Shown piece by piece: positions 42,078 to 50,152 of a DNA stretch of 64,000 bases. Location of the stretch: the NCBI GenBank assembly GCA_947591155.1, contig CANQDA010000003.1, forward strand, positions 1 to 64,000, written 5' to 3'. Position 1 is the first letter of the stretch. Each line of letters starts with the position of its first letter. A program made the translations under genes and the position numbers. Under the pieces are notes generated by a model. The model did not search any database, was not told where the DNA came from, and worked only from the letters and a program-made list of their open reading frames with translations. This DNA is from an uncultured Lachnospiraceae bacterium (lineage in GTDB: Bacteria; Bacillota; Clostridia; Lachnospirales; Lachnospiraceae).

Positions 42078-42535
42078 AACAATTCCTCCTCGTTTAATTG
42101 TAATACCAGCTTCGCGATCAAAGCGTCCAGCTCTCCAAAGCTCAGTCCATAGTCCGCGAGCCCGCCTCCATACGGATCCGAGACATCGCGTCTCTCTCCG
42201 ACAAATTCCGCGAGCGTCCGCAGTCCGTCCGCCGCTTCCCCGAATTGGCTCTGTACCTTCTGGCGCACGCTCTCACTCGTCGCGAGGATCAGCGTCCGCT
42301 CCGCAAAATCCTCCGCGAGCAGCGGGGCGCTCATGTGCTCCTTCATCGTCAGCCCGTTGCTGACAAGCACCGCCTCCGCCTTCGGGTTGATCGGCTCCGG
42401 AAACAGAACGACCGCGCCCTTTGATGTCACCTCAAGCACATCCAGCAGAAATTTGTTCTGCAGGATCGCCTCCGCCATCGGCCCGAGCGCCGTGTCGCTG
42501 TTACTCACAAAAACCAATCTGTCATATCGTTTCAA
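42071..42535 (-). CDS. Low-molecular-weight phosphatase (YwlE-like) lacking catalytic residues
   Basis: 154 residues. The fold and ends match the LMW-PTP family, especially the arginine phosphatase YwlE: VFVSNSDTALGPMAEAIL aligns to the P-loop and VSDPYGGGLADYG to the general-acid loop. The C-x5-R signature is replaced: position 11 is Ser instead of Cys and position 17 is Leu instead of Arg. Phosphatase activity by the standard route should be lost, while the Asp loop remains. It may bind phosphoproteins or have taken a new role. Overlap with rpiB and conserved synteny show that it is an intact, maintained gene, not random decay. Confidence 0.85.
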   Translation of the reverse strand: MKRYDRLVFVSNSDTALGPMAEAILQNKFLLDVLEVTSKGAVVLFPEPINPKAEAVLVSNGLTMKEHMSAPLLAEDFAERTLILATSESVRQKVQSQFGEAADGLRTLAEFVGERRDVSDPYGGGLADYGLSFGELDALIAKLVLQLNEEELLC

Positions 42536-42637
42536 ATCGATCTGTCTCCTGTCTTTATATCTTCACGAATATCATATGGTCCGGCGGCACTTATCTCCCG
42601 CCTGTGCCTTTCATTCCACATTGCGCCGTATATACCG

Positions 42638-43684
42638 CTACACAGAAATGATCTGATGCCCCGCAGCCTTGATCAGCCGGTTCATGATCGCCTGTCCGAG
42701 CTGCGGCGTGTCAAACGATTCCGAGTAGATCACGCTGACCTCCGAATCGTCAAACTCCCTTAAGATGCCATACAGATGCCGCGCGATCGAACTCTCATCC
42801 TGCCGGGAACCGATCGATTTCACAAGGGCATTCGCGTAGCATCCGCGCGACTCCTGTGTCCCGATCACGCCCGTGCTTCGCCCCTCGGCCGCGTTCGCCG
42901 CCGCCAGCTCGTTGATCCGCTGTCTCACGCGCTGCTGTTCACCCTCCACAATGACAAGCTGCGCTCTCGGCGCGTAATGCCGGTACCGCATCCCCGGAGC
43001 CTTCGGCCGGATATTCACATCCTCCGAAAGAAGCGCGTGATCGACTTCCACTCTCCCGACCACCCCTTCAAGCATCTCCCGACTGATATATCCCGGCCGC
43101 AGAATCGTCGGCGTCCCTTCCGTCAGATCGACAATCGTAGATTCGAGTCCGATCTCCACGGATCCGCCGTCGATGATCATATCGATCACCCCGTCCATGT
43201 CCTGCGCGACATGCTCCGCCGTCGTCGGGCTCGGCCGTCCGGAGGTGTTCGCGCTCGGCGCAGCCACATAGCCGCCTCCCGCACGGATCAGCGCGCGCGC
43301 CACCGGATGGCTCGGAAGCCGCACTGCCACCGTATCGAGTCCGCCCGTCGTCGCAAGCGGCACCGCATCGGACTTCTTCAGGATCATCGTCAGCGGCCCC
43401 GGCCAGAACGCGTCCGCGAGCAGCTTTGCCCCCGGAGGGATCTCCGCGGCGATCTTCCCGATCGCCTCCCAATCCGCAATGTGCACGATCAGGGGGTTGT
43501 CCGACGGCCTTCCCTTCGCCTGATAGATCTTCCCGGACGCTTTTTCATCCAAAGCGTCCGCACCCAGTCCGTATACCGTCTCCGTGGGAAACGCGACCAG
43601 ACCGCCCCTGCGCAGGATCTCTCCCGCACGGCGCATCCCGGCTTCCTCTATTCCGTCGCGCATCCGCTCGATGACTGTTTCCAT
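42638..43684 (-). CDS. L-threonylcarbamoyladenylate synthase, long Sua5 form
   Basis: 348 residues. The N-terminal YrdC/TsaC domain has LVAFPTETVYGLGADAL, IYQAKGRPSDNPLIVHI, FWPGPLTMIL, APSANTSGRPSPT and GLESTIVDL. After a linker (PGMRYRHYAP) a smaller C-terminal Sua5 domain follows. The enzyme makes threonylcarbamoyl-AMP, the first step of the t6A37 tRNA modification. The start has an AGGTGG site. It heads the leftward group sua5, phosphatase-like gene, rpiB. Confidence 0.94.
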   Translation of the reverse strand: METVIERMRDGIEEAGMRRAGEILRRGGLVAFPTETVYGLGADALDEKASGKIYQAKGRPSDNPLIVHIADWEAIGKIAAEIPPGAKLLADAFWPGPLTMILKKSDAVPLATTGGLDTVAVRLPSHPVARALIRAGGGYVAAPSANTSGRPSPTTAEHVAQDMDGVIDMIIDGGSVEIGLESTIVDLTEGTPTILRPGYISREMLEGVVGRVEVDHALLSEDVNIRPKAPGMRYRHYAPRAQLVIVEGEQQRVRQRINELAAANAAEGRSTGVIGTQESRGCYANALVKSIGSRQDESSIARHLYGILREFDDSEVSVIYSESFDTPQLGQAIMNRLIKAAGHQIISV

Positions 43685-43873
43685 ATATCTTCCACCTCTC
43701 GGCTTTCAGTATAACACCGATTCGGGTCTTTGTGAAACTATTTTCAACTTTTTTCACGTTTTCAGGTATTCAAAACAGGAATGCTGTGATAAAATAGGAA
43801 ATATTAAATGGAGCCGGCATCTTCGGGACCGGAGGCCGGGGCCAAATATTTGCAAACGGAGGCAACAAAACTT

Positions 43874-44929
43874 ATGAGTGAAGAAATTTTGACAGCACAA
43901 ACACCTGAGATCACGGAGACCCCCGAGATCGCAGAAACGGCTGAGACCGCGGAAGCAGCGTCTCAGGCCGCGGAAACATCTGAAGTCCCGGAAGCGCCTC
44001 AGGCCACGGAAAAGCTTGATATCCCGGAAGCGCCGGCCGAGAGCATGGCGGATTATGAGGACGAGATCAAGGCTTCCATGAAGCCGATCCACGAGGGTGA
44101 TATTCTGAACGGGACCGTCATCGGAGTTTCCGACGAGGAACTCGTCGTGGATCTCGGCATTCACACTGAAGGCGTGGTGCGTCTCGAGGACGCCAGCGAC
44201 GATCCGTCCTTCTCCCTGAAGAGCTTCGAAGTGGGACAGCCCATCTCCGCGACAGTCATCCGCCGCGACAACGCGCAGGGAAGGATCCAGCTTTCCTTGA
44301 AAGCCGCGGCAGCCGTGCTCGGCTGGGAACGCCTGCAACAGCTGCAGAAAGACCAGTCCAACATCACCGTCAAGATCAGCGAAGCGGTCAAGAGTGGCGT
44401 GACTACATACGTCGAGGGCATCCGCGGGTTTATTCCCGCGTCCAAGCTGTCTCTGAATTATGTGGAAAATCTGGACGAATTTGTCGGACGTGAGATGGAA
44501 GTCCGCGTCATCACGGCGGATCCGGAGGAGAAGCGCCTCGTCCTCTCCGCGCGCGATATCCTGCGCGAGAAGGCTGATGAGGAGCGCAAAAAAATGATCT
44601 CCAACGTGCAGGTCGGCCTTGTGACCGAGGGCACGGTGGAGACCTTGCAGCCTTACGGCGCGTTCGTGAATCTCGGGAACGGACTCTCCGGCCTGGTCCA
44701 CGTCTCACAGATCAGCCAGCAGCGCATCAAGCATCCATCGGCTGTGCTCAAGGAAGGCCAGACAGTCAAGGTGAAGATCATCGCAGTCAAGGACGGCAAG
44801 ATCAGCCTGAGCATGAAAGCGCTCGAGGACGTGACGGCCGAGGCGATCGAGGAGGAGACCTACCATCTGCCGAAGGCGGAGGAAGCGACGACCTCTCTCG
44901 CGTCGCTCTTCAAAAATATCAAGCTTTGA
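43874..44929 (+). CDS. S1-domain RNA-binding protein (ribosomal S1-like)
   Basis: 351 residues. An Ala/Glu/Thr/Pro-rich acidic N-terminus (about 1-60) is followed by three S1 domains. The first begins EGDILNGTVIGVSDEELVVDLG. The second contains YVEGIRGFIPASKLS. The third, most typical, begins VTEGTVETLQPYGAFVNLG and contains GLVHVSQIS. Firmicute S1 homologues of this size bind mRNA and may aid translation or RNA turnover. The start at 43874 has a GGAGG eleven bases away; a longer frame from 43808 has none. The gene diverges from sua5, and its 3' end overlaps the convergent antitoxin-like gene by 11 bases. Confidence 0.88.
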   Translation: MSEEILTAQTPEITETPEIAETAETAEAASQAAETSEVPEAPQATEKLDIPEAPAESMADYEDEIKASMKPIHEGDILNGTVIGVSDEELVVDLGIHTEGVVRLEDASDDPSFSLKSFEVGQPISATVIRRDNAQGRIQLSLKAAAAVLGWERLQQLQKDQSNITVKISEAVKSGVTTYVEGIRGFIPASKLSLNYVENLDEFVGREMEVRVITADPEEKRLVLSARDILREKADEERKKMISNVQVGLVTEGTVETLQPYGAFVNLGNGLSGLVHVSQISQQRIKHPSAVLKEGQTVKVKIIAVKDGKISLSMKALEDVTAEAIEEETYHLPKAEEATTSLASLFKNIKL

Positions 44930-45245
44930 GTTCCCTCTCCGGGTACTCGCTCTCCTCAGTGAGGGAGAGCAGCTTGTAGTTTTCAATGACTTCATAAAGC
45001 TTTTTGCAAACCGCAGCGGCAGGGAGATCCGTCTGACCTCTCCGCCGCTGTTTTTCCGTCCGCACCAGATCCTCCCGCAGCCCGATCAGCCAGTCTCTCC
45101 GAAAAAAATCCTCCACTGTGAGCGCGACAAGGTCGCCCGATCCGTTTCTCGTCAAGAAAACAGGCAGTCCCGTATCCCTGCAGAGATCCGCGACATCATT
45201 GTAGCGCCTGCGAATCGACGCAGACGGTTCGATCAGCATCTCCAT
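44919..45245 (-). CDS. Phd/YefM-like antitoxin-family protein without an adjacent toxin
   Basis: 108 residues. The N-terminal part (LIEPSASIRRRYNDVADLCR, then GLPVFLTRNGSGDLVAL) is the DNA-binding and dimer region of Phd/YefM antitoxins. The C-terminal half is charged and helical, as in toxin-binding tails, but longer than usual. The ATG at 45245 has GGGAG; a GTG at 45260 overlaps the DegV stop and is less likely. No RelE/Doc-type toxin gene is adjacent; the neighbours are degV and, convergently, the S1 gene. Confidence 0.72.
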   Translation of the reverse strand: MEMLIEPSASIRRRYNDVADLCRDTGLPVFLTRNGSGDLVALTVEDFFRRDWLIGLREDLVRTEKQRRRGQTDLPAAAVCKKLYEVIENYKLLSLTEESEYPERELKA

Positions 45246-45259
45246 CCCGGTCTCTCCCA

Positions 45260-46099
45260 CTATTCCCTTGCCACAAAGACGATCCCGAACGCTCCGGGAC
45301 CGATGTGCGTCCCGATCGTGGATCCGATCTGCAGCCGGTTGGCCGTGCGGATGCCCTCCCTGTGGAGTTTCTCCTCAAAAGCGACACAGTTTTCATCTCC
45401 GTAGGAATAGATCGTATAAGCGGGAAAGCGGCTGTCGACACCCAGCTCATCGATGCGCCGTATGATGGACATGATCGCCTTGTTCTTGCCCAGGGCTTTG
45501 CCGAGGATCCCGATCCCGCCCTCGACTGTGACCGTGATGATCGGCTTGATGTTCGCCAGATCGCCGATCGTGGCGGCCGTCTTGCTGATGCGCCCGCCCC
45601 GGCCCAGAAATTCGAGCGTGTTCAGCGCGGCCAGCACTTTGACGCGAGATTTGATCGCTTCAATCTTCTGCACGATCTCCCGGGCGGTCTTCCCCTCGCC
45701 GCGAAGCTGCAGGGCGTAGTCCGCCATCACTTTGATCGTATAGGTGGCGGAACGCGAGTCGATCAGATAGATCTTGTCGTACTCTGCCATATTTTTCGCC
45801 ATCTGCGCGGTCTGGAACGTACCGCTCAGCTCAGAGGAAATGAGGATGCAGATCAGCTCGTCTCCCTTCGCCTTTACGTCCTCGAAGATATCCAGAAACG
45901 CTTGCGGAGACGGCTGTGAGGTCTTCGGAAAATCGCTGCTGTTCTGCAGGATCTCGTAGAATTCATCCCGCCCCATGTCAAAACCGTCGATGTAGTTTTT
46001 TTCACCGATCGCGATGCTGATCGGCACGAGATCGAAGCTCTTCCTCTGAATTTCCTCAATGCTGTAATCAGATGAAGAATCTACCAGTATTCGGATCAT
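45260..46099 (-). CDS. DegV-family fatty-acid-binding protein
   Basis: 279 residues, normal for DegV/FakB proteins. VDSSSDYSIEE at the start, KTSQPSPQAF, SSELSGTFQTAQ and FLGRGGRISK are the motifs that hold a fatty acid between the two domains. In Firmicutes with FakA such proteins present fatty acids for phosphorylation on the way to phospholipid. No fakA is seen here. It is followed directly by the antitoxin-like gene. Confidence 0.92.
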   Translation of the reverse strand: MIRILVDSSSDYSIEEIQRKSFDLVPISIAIGEKNYIDGFDMGRDEFYEILQNSSDFPKTSQPSPQAFLDIFEDVKAKGDELICILISSELSGTFQTAQMAKNMAEYDKIYLIDSRSATYTIKVMADYALQLRGEGKTAREIVQKIEAIKSRVKVLAALNTLEFLGRGGRISKTAATIGDLANIKPIITVTVEGGIGILGKALGKNKAIMSIIRRIDELGVDSRFPAYTIYSYGDENCVAFEEKLHREGIRTANRLQIGSTIGTHIGPGAFGIVFVARE

Positions 46100-46139
46100 A
46101 CGTTACCTCCTCGTCCGGCCTCGCCGGATCATAAGTTTT

Positions 46140-46934
46140 CTATGAATCGCTGAGACTGCCCGACTGTTGGTTCATATCCCGACGATGCCAGGGATCGGAC
46201 GGATAATCGTCGCGCCGCTCCCCCTCGTTGTGATAGCACTCACAGAAGCGGGCCGCGAACGCGGGCGGCTCATCGTGCGCATAGAGATGGGAAATGTCGC
46301 CGTAAGAGCTCATGCGGAAGACGGCGATACCCTCGCGCCGCTCCTCCGTAACAAAGCTGGTGACCGAGGACGGCGCCGCGCAGAACCCATGCCAGAGCAC
46401 CATCGGCGAGATGCCGAGCAGATGTCCGGTCAGGACACAGCCGGAACCAAAATGACAAAAAAGCGCGATCGTGTCGTTGTTCGGCTGCACGGCACGGTAG
46501 AAATGTCCTTCGCGCACATATCCGTGCGAGGCCAGGAGCCGGTCGAATTCAGTTGTCACCCAGTCGTACTCTTCCTGCACTCTTCCCGCCCGCAGCACAT
46601 CCGACTCCGTCCAGCGATCATAGCGGTAAAAGTTTTCCTGCCGCGTCCAATCCTGCGGAAGCCAGTCCCAGACAATACTTTTCCCCTCCTTGTCCGGGCG
46701 TTTGATGCGCGGAGCGAACTCACGCAGCCATTCACACTCGACGGCTTCCCGCCCGAGCTTTTCCAGCGTGGGTCCTGCCGTGTCCTTCGCCCGGCCGAGC
46801 GTCGAGACGTAAAACGCTCGAATATCCAGCTTTGAGAGCCGTTCAGAGAGAAGCAGCGCCTCGCGCCGCCCCTTTTCGGTCAGGGAATCGACGGCATAGT
46901 CCGGGTCTCCGTGACGGATGATCAGAAGCTTCAT
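46140..46934 (-). CDS. Histidine phosphatase family protein (phosphoglycerate-mutase-like)
   Basis: 264 residues. LLIIRHGDPDYA has the catalytic RHG; FYVSTLGRAKDTA is the second phosphate-binding segment and IALFCHFGSG carries the second catalytic His. The middle insertion and C-terminal tail (ending GSLSDS) are lineage-specific. The substrate cannot be told; the fold covers sugar phosphatases and mutases. The start at 46934 has AGGAGG. A 9-base inverted repeat (CAGACCGAA...TTCGGTCTG, 46968-47010 region) lies in its leader. Confidence 0.85.
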   Translation of the reverse strand: MKLLIIRHGDPDYAVDSLTEKGRREALLLSERLSKLDIRAFYVSTLGRAKDTAGPTLEKLGREAVECEWLREFAPRIKRPDKEGKSIVWDWLPQDWTRQENFYRYDRWTESDVLRAGRVQEEYDWVTTEFDRLLASHGYVREGHFYRAVQPNNDTIALFCHFGSGCVLTGHLLGISPMVLWHGFCAAPSSVTSFVTEERREGIAVFRMSSYGDISHLYAHDEPPAFAARFCECYHNEGERRDDYPSDPWHRRDMNQQSGSLSDS

Positions 46935-47102
46935 CGGTACCTCCTGCGGATCACTCATGTGATGACAGACCGAAATTTTGCGATTCCATCAGCGGTTTAT
47001 TCGGTCTGCCCGAAACAGTTACATCATATCCCATATTTAATGATTTGAAAAGATATAATTTTGCGTGGCCGTAATCGGGCCGGATCCCCCGAATCGTTTG
47101 GC

Positions 47103-47969
47103 TCAGATACCCGGGCTGCCGCTGCGGGAATCTTTCGGAGATTCGCCGAATTTCTTGCGGTAGGCGCGGTAGAACGCCGCGTAGCTCGCGAACCCGCTTT
47201 GCATACAGGCGTCGGTCACCGACAAACCGGACTGGATCAGCGCGCGCGCGGCGAACAGACGTTTTTCAGTGATGTAAGAGCCGATCGTGTAACCGGTCTC
47301 CCGTCGAAAAAGGTGCATCAGGTAAGAACGGTTCAGAAAACAGGCGTCCGCGATGCGTTCCACGCTGAGGTCGTCCGTGAGATGTCCGTTGATAAAAGAC
47401 AGGACTGCAAGAACCTGCGGGTTCGCGCCGGAGGCCGGCGGAAATGAAATGTCTCCGCCGTCCAGCGTGCGGTTCAGCAGGAGCAAAAACTGCAGGAGCA
47501 CAGACTGCCGGTAGAGCATAGCCTCCGCCGACTTCTTTTCCGTCTCCTCCCGCGCCGCTCCCACAAGCTCACGGTACTGCGGATACAGGCGGCTCTCCCG
47601 GAAGCGGTCGATGCGCAGGACATGCGAACGGCGGGCGGAACACAGAGAAAAACAACGTCCGAGGTCCGCGCCGAGCGCCTGGTACTGTTCGAAAAGCGCC
47701 GGGGAGAGATAGACGATCAGACGCCGGTACGGCGTCTCGTCATGGATGACCGGGCGGTGTACCTCTCCAGCCGGCACGAGCACGATATCATACGGCTGGA
47801 GCTGATAGGTCTCGCCTTCGATGTAATAGCTCACGCTTCCGCTCACAAAGAGCAACAGTTTGTGAAAGTCATGGTAATGGCTCTGAAAATCGCGGGCCTC
47901 CGCGCTGGTCAGATAAAAAATGCGGAAGTCGCTGTTCAGGTAGCCGGTTTTCCGATAGGGAACAGACAT
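47103..47969 (-). CDS. AraC-family transcriptional regulator with N-terminal cupin
   Basis: 288 residues. A cupin sensor (HYHDFHKLLLFVSG, then YQLQPYDIVLVPAGEVHRP) in the first 100 residues is followed by a helical linker. A complete AraC DNA-binding domain forms the C-terminus, with HTH1 (LSVERIADACFLNRSYLMHLF) and HTH2 (SVTDACMQSGFASYAAFYRAY). Such proteins usually sense a sugar or small molecule. It diverges from the DapF-like gene across a 190-base AT-rich gap that should hold both promoters, so that gene may be its target. Confidence 0.92.
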   Translation of the reverse strand: MSVPYRKTGYLNSDFRIFYLTSAEARDFQSHYHDFHKLLLFVSGSVSYYIEGETYQLQPYDIVLVPAGEVHRPVIHDETPYRRLIVYLSPALFEQYQALGADLGRCFSLCSARRSHVLRIDRFRESRLYPQYRELVGAAREETEKKSAEAMLYRQSVLLQFLLLLNRTLDGGDISFPPASGANPQVLAVLSFINGHLTDDLSVERIADACFLNRSYLMHLFRRETGYTIGSYITEKRLFAARALIQSGLSVTDACMQSGFASYAAFYRAYRKKFGESPKDSRSGSPGI

Positions 47970-48159
47970 CTTCTCTCTCCTCGCGCTGTGCTGCGGGACA
48001 TACCTGCCCCGGAAGCTCTTGCCTTTCCTGCAGGATTCAACAATTTTGCAAAAATTATATCATTGCATCGCACTATTTGCAAGAAAAAGAGCAGAATACT
48101 AGTTTTTATTGTATAAAATGGCAAGTATAATATAAAAAACGCAAGAAGGGAGCAAAACC

Positions 48160-49020
48160 ATGGAACTGACGTTGAGCATGTATCAGAGTTTTGGAAACGA
48201 TTATCTGATCTACGATTGTTTGAAGAACGACTATGAACTGAAACCGGAGGACATCCGTCACATCTGCGACCGTCAGTTCGGCGCAGGATCGGACGGTATT
48301 CTGGTAGGCCCGCTGCAGATCTTCGGAAAGATGGGCGTAAAGATTTACAATCCGGACGGCAGCGAGGCCGCGATCAGCGGCAACGGCCTGTGCATTTTCG
48401 CAAAATACTTAAAGGACGCTGGCTACGTGGTCAAAAAGGAATTCGTGCTGCAGACGCAGAGCCGCGAGGTGACGGTCCGTTACCACAACGAAGAGGCAAA
48501 AGAAATGACGATCTCCATGGGTAAGCTCTACTGCGGACAGACGAAGCCCGTGGACGAGGGCGCCGACCATGAAAAGAGCGAGCAGATCCCTGTGACCTAT
48601 GAGGGGGAGCAATACTGCGGCACCTGTGTCTGGATGGGAAATCTGCACTGCATCATACCGATGAAGGAGATCTCAAAGGAAGCCGTCTGCAAGATCGGCG
48701 CCCAGCTTGAGCAATCCGAACGTTTCCCGGACGGGATCAACACACAGATCATCCGCATCGCGGATAAAAATAACATCTACACGGAAGTTTATGAGCGCGG
48801 CGCGGGTTACACGCTGGCCTCGGGCAGCAGCTGCTGCGCGGCGGCAGGCGTGGCTTATCAGCTCGGCCTGACCGACCCGTGCGTGTATGTGCACATGCCG
48901 GGCGGTATGCTCACCGTGAAGGTAGACGAGAACATGAACGCGCACATGACGGGCAGCGCGGACTACATCGGCCGCATGATCCTTTCGGATGAATTTCTGC
49001 GGAAATATCAGATCGGATAA
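48160..49020 (+). CDS. DapF-fold isomerase homologue with both catalytic cysteines replaced by serine
   Basis: 286 residues. Overall sequence is that of diaminopimelate epimerase: QSFGNDYLIYD at the start, GSDGILVG, YNPDGSEAAISGNG, WMGNLHCIIP and YERGAGYTLASGSS. In DapF the two catalytic bases are cysteines in the contexts xxCGNG and LACGxG; here they are Ser73 and Ser221. In the related proline-racemase family, Cys-to-Ser/Thr changes turn an epimerase into a dehydratase, so an altered reaction or substrate is likely. It is not next to lysine genes; it is monocistronic and divergent from an AraC regulator. Labelling it simply DapF would be unsafe. Confidence 0.83.
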   Translation: MELTLSMYQSFGNDYLIYDCLKNDYELKPEDIRHICDRQFGAGSDGILVGPLQIFGKMGVKIYNPDGSEAAISGNGLCIFAKYLKDAGYVVKKEFVLQTQSREVTVRYHNEEAKEMTISMGKLYCGQTKPVDEGADHEKSEQIPVTYEGEQYCGTCVWMGNLHCIIPMKEISKEAVCKIGAQLEQSERFPDGINTQIIRIADKNNIYTEVYERGAGYTLASGSSCCAAAGVAYQLGLTDPCVYVHMPGGMLTVKVDENMNAHMTGSADYIGRMILSDEFLRKYQIG

Positions 49021-49105
49021 ACACAGTTAAAGGCAGATTGAATAAATAGAATTAATAAAGGATCGGATTAATACAGGCAAACAAAGAATCAAATAAGGAA
49101 CAGCG

Positions 49106-49139
49106 AAACCGGCGGGATGCCCGAACACCCTGCCGGTTT
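49106..49139 (+). terminator. Intrinsic terminator of the DapF-like gene
   Basis: AAACCGGCGGG pairs with CCCTGCCGGTTT with one mismatch, followed by TTTTG. It lies about 90 bases after the stop. Confidence 0.75.
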
Positions 49140-49189
49140 TGTTGAGATCAAAACTTTTTCGGCTGCAGAAAATAAAATATTTTTCTGCC

Positions 49190-49250
49190 TTGACATTTCC
49201 ATAACTACGTAGTAGTATCAAATTATTCCAGAAGTAGTTTTTAAAACTAC
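49190..49250 (+). promoter_or_regulatory. Promoter of the hemolysin-III-like gene with two ACTAC/GTAGT operators
   Basis: -35 TTGACA (49190-49195), 17-base spacer, -10 TAGTAT (49213-49218). ACTACGTAGT (49204-49213) overlaps the spacer and -10, and a second inverted repeat GTAGTTTTTAAAACTAC (49234-49250) lies at the start of the transcript. Both use the same half-site, reminiscent of BlaI/CopY-type operators. Confidence 0.7.
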
Positions 49251-49329
49251 ATCTCATATTTTCATCAGATTCTACGCATACTGACGGAAGGGTAAAAGAT
49301 TTTTCACAGATTTTTAAGGAGGGGATCAT

Positions 49330-49980
49330 ATGACACTGTCAATTCGTGAGCCGGGCAGCGCGATCACACATTTTATTGGGATGCTGCTCGCTCTATTCGC
49401 TTTCATTCCCGTGCTCGCCAAGGCGTCTTTCTACACGGGGCACATCGGGGTTTTTGCCATGGCAGTCTTCATGACAAGCATGGTGCTGCTCTACGGCGCG
49501 AGCACACTGTATCACTCAGTCAATCTCAGCGGAAAAAAGCTGCTTGTGTTCCGCAAGATCGACCACATGATGATCTTCGTGCTGATCGCGGGCTCCTACA
49601 CGCCAGTCTGTCTGCTCGTCCTCGAGCCGCACGCCGGAAAGCTTCTGCTGATCACCGTCTGGGCGATCGCCGCGATCGGAATGCTTGTCAAGGCGTGCTG
49701 GATCACCTGTCCGAAATGGTTCTCGTCCGTCCTGTACATCGCGATGGGCTGGGCCTGTCTGTCTGTTTTCGGGCAGCTCATGGATCTTCTGAGCCGTCCC
49801 GCCTTTTTCTGGCTGCTCGCCGGCGGGATCCTGTACACGGTCGGCGGCGTGATCTACGCGCTCAAGCTGCCGGTGTTCAACAGCCTGCACAAGAATTTCG
49901 GCTCGCACGAGATCTTCCACCTCTTCGTGATGGCGGGAAGCATCTGCCACGTAGTTTGTATGTACGAGTATGTAATCTAA
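49330..49980 (+). CDS. Hemolysin III / PAQR-family membrane protein
   Basis: 216 residues with seven predicted membrane helices. Conserved histidines of the family are present: THFIGMLLALFAF, LYGASTLYHSV, KIDHMMIFVLIAGSYTP, and near the C-terminus SHEIFHLFVMAGSICH. These form the metal site of PAQR-type hydrolases. The family name comes from a Bacillus cereus protein; most bacterial members are not toxins, and a membrane-stress or lipid role is more likely. AGGAGGGG precedes the start. Promoter and operators suggest inducible expression. Confidence 0.9.
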   Translation: MTLSIREPGSAITHFIGMLLALFAFIPVLAKASFYTGHIGVFAMAVFMTSMVLLYGASTLYHSVNLSGKKLLVFRKIDHMMIFVLIAGSYTPVCLLVLEPHAGKLLLITVWAIAAIGMLVKACWITCPKWFSSVLYIAMGWACLSVFGQLMDLLSRPAFFWLLAGGILYTVGGVIYALKLPVFNSLHKNFGSHEIFHLFVMAGSICHVVCMYEYVI

Positions 49981-50147
49981 AGTTCAGCCATATGAAAAAG
50001 GAGCAAGAGGCTCGTACAGATTTATCTGTAGAGAGCCAATTGCTCCTTTTGATAGATGGGCGGAACGCCCATCGCAGCCACAGACAGCAGCTGCGTAAGC
50101 AGCGATAGCTTTCGAAGAAAGCGGTCTGTGGCCTATATGGCTGAACT
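49981..50147. repeat. Multi-branched palindromic intergenic element (copy A)
   Basis: AGTTCAGCCATAT (49981-49993) and ATATGGCTGAACT (50135-50147) form a perfect 13-base outer stem. Inside are four nested stems: AAAAGGAGCAA/TTGCTCCTTTT enclosing TACAGAT/ATCTGTA; GATGGGCG/CGCCCATC; and GCCACAGAC/GTCTGTGGC enclosing GCTGC/GCAGC and GCTTTC/GAAAGC. It fills the gap between two convergent genes. The GCCACAGAC core recurs in the element at 62958-63105. Confidence 0.8.
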
Positions 50148-50152
50148 AACTT

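Noticed and set aside
44919..45260. A toxin gene beside the Phd/YefM-like antitoxin
   Set aside because: Neither strand within several hundred bases holds a RelE-, Doc- or VapC-like frame; the flanks are degV and the S1 gene.
46140..46934. Naming the histidine phosphatase a phosphoglycerate mutase or alpha-ribazole phosphatase (CobC)
   Set aside because: B12 genes nearby made CobC tempting, but the insertion and tail do not support a specific substrate, so only the family is given.
48160..49020. Calling this gene dapF
   Set aside because: Both catalytic cysteines are serine and there is no lysine-pathway context, so the enzyme name would be unsafe.
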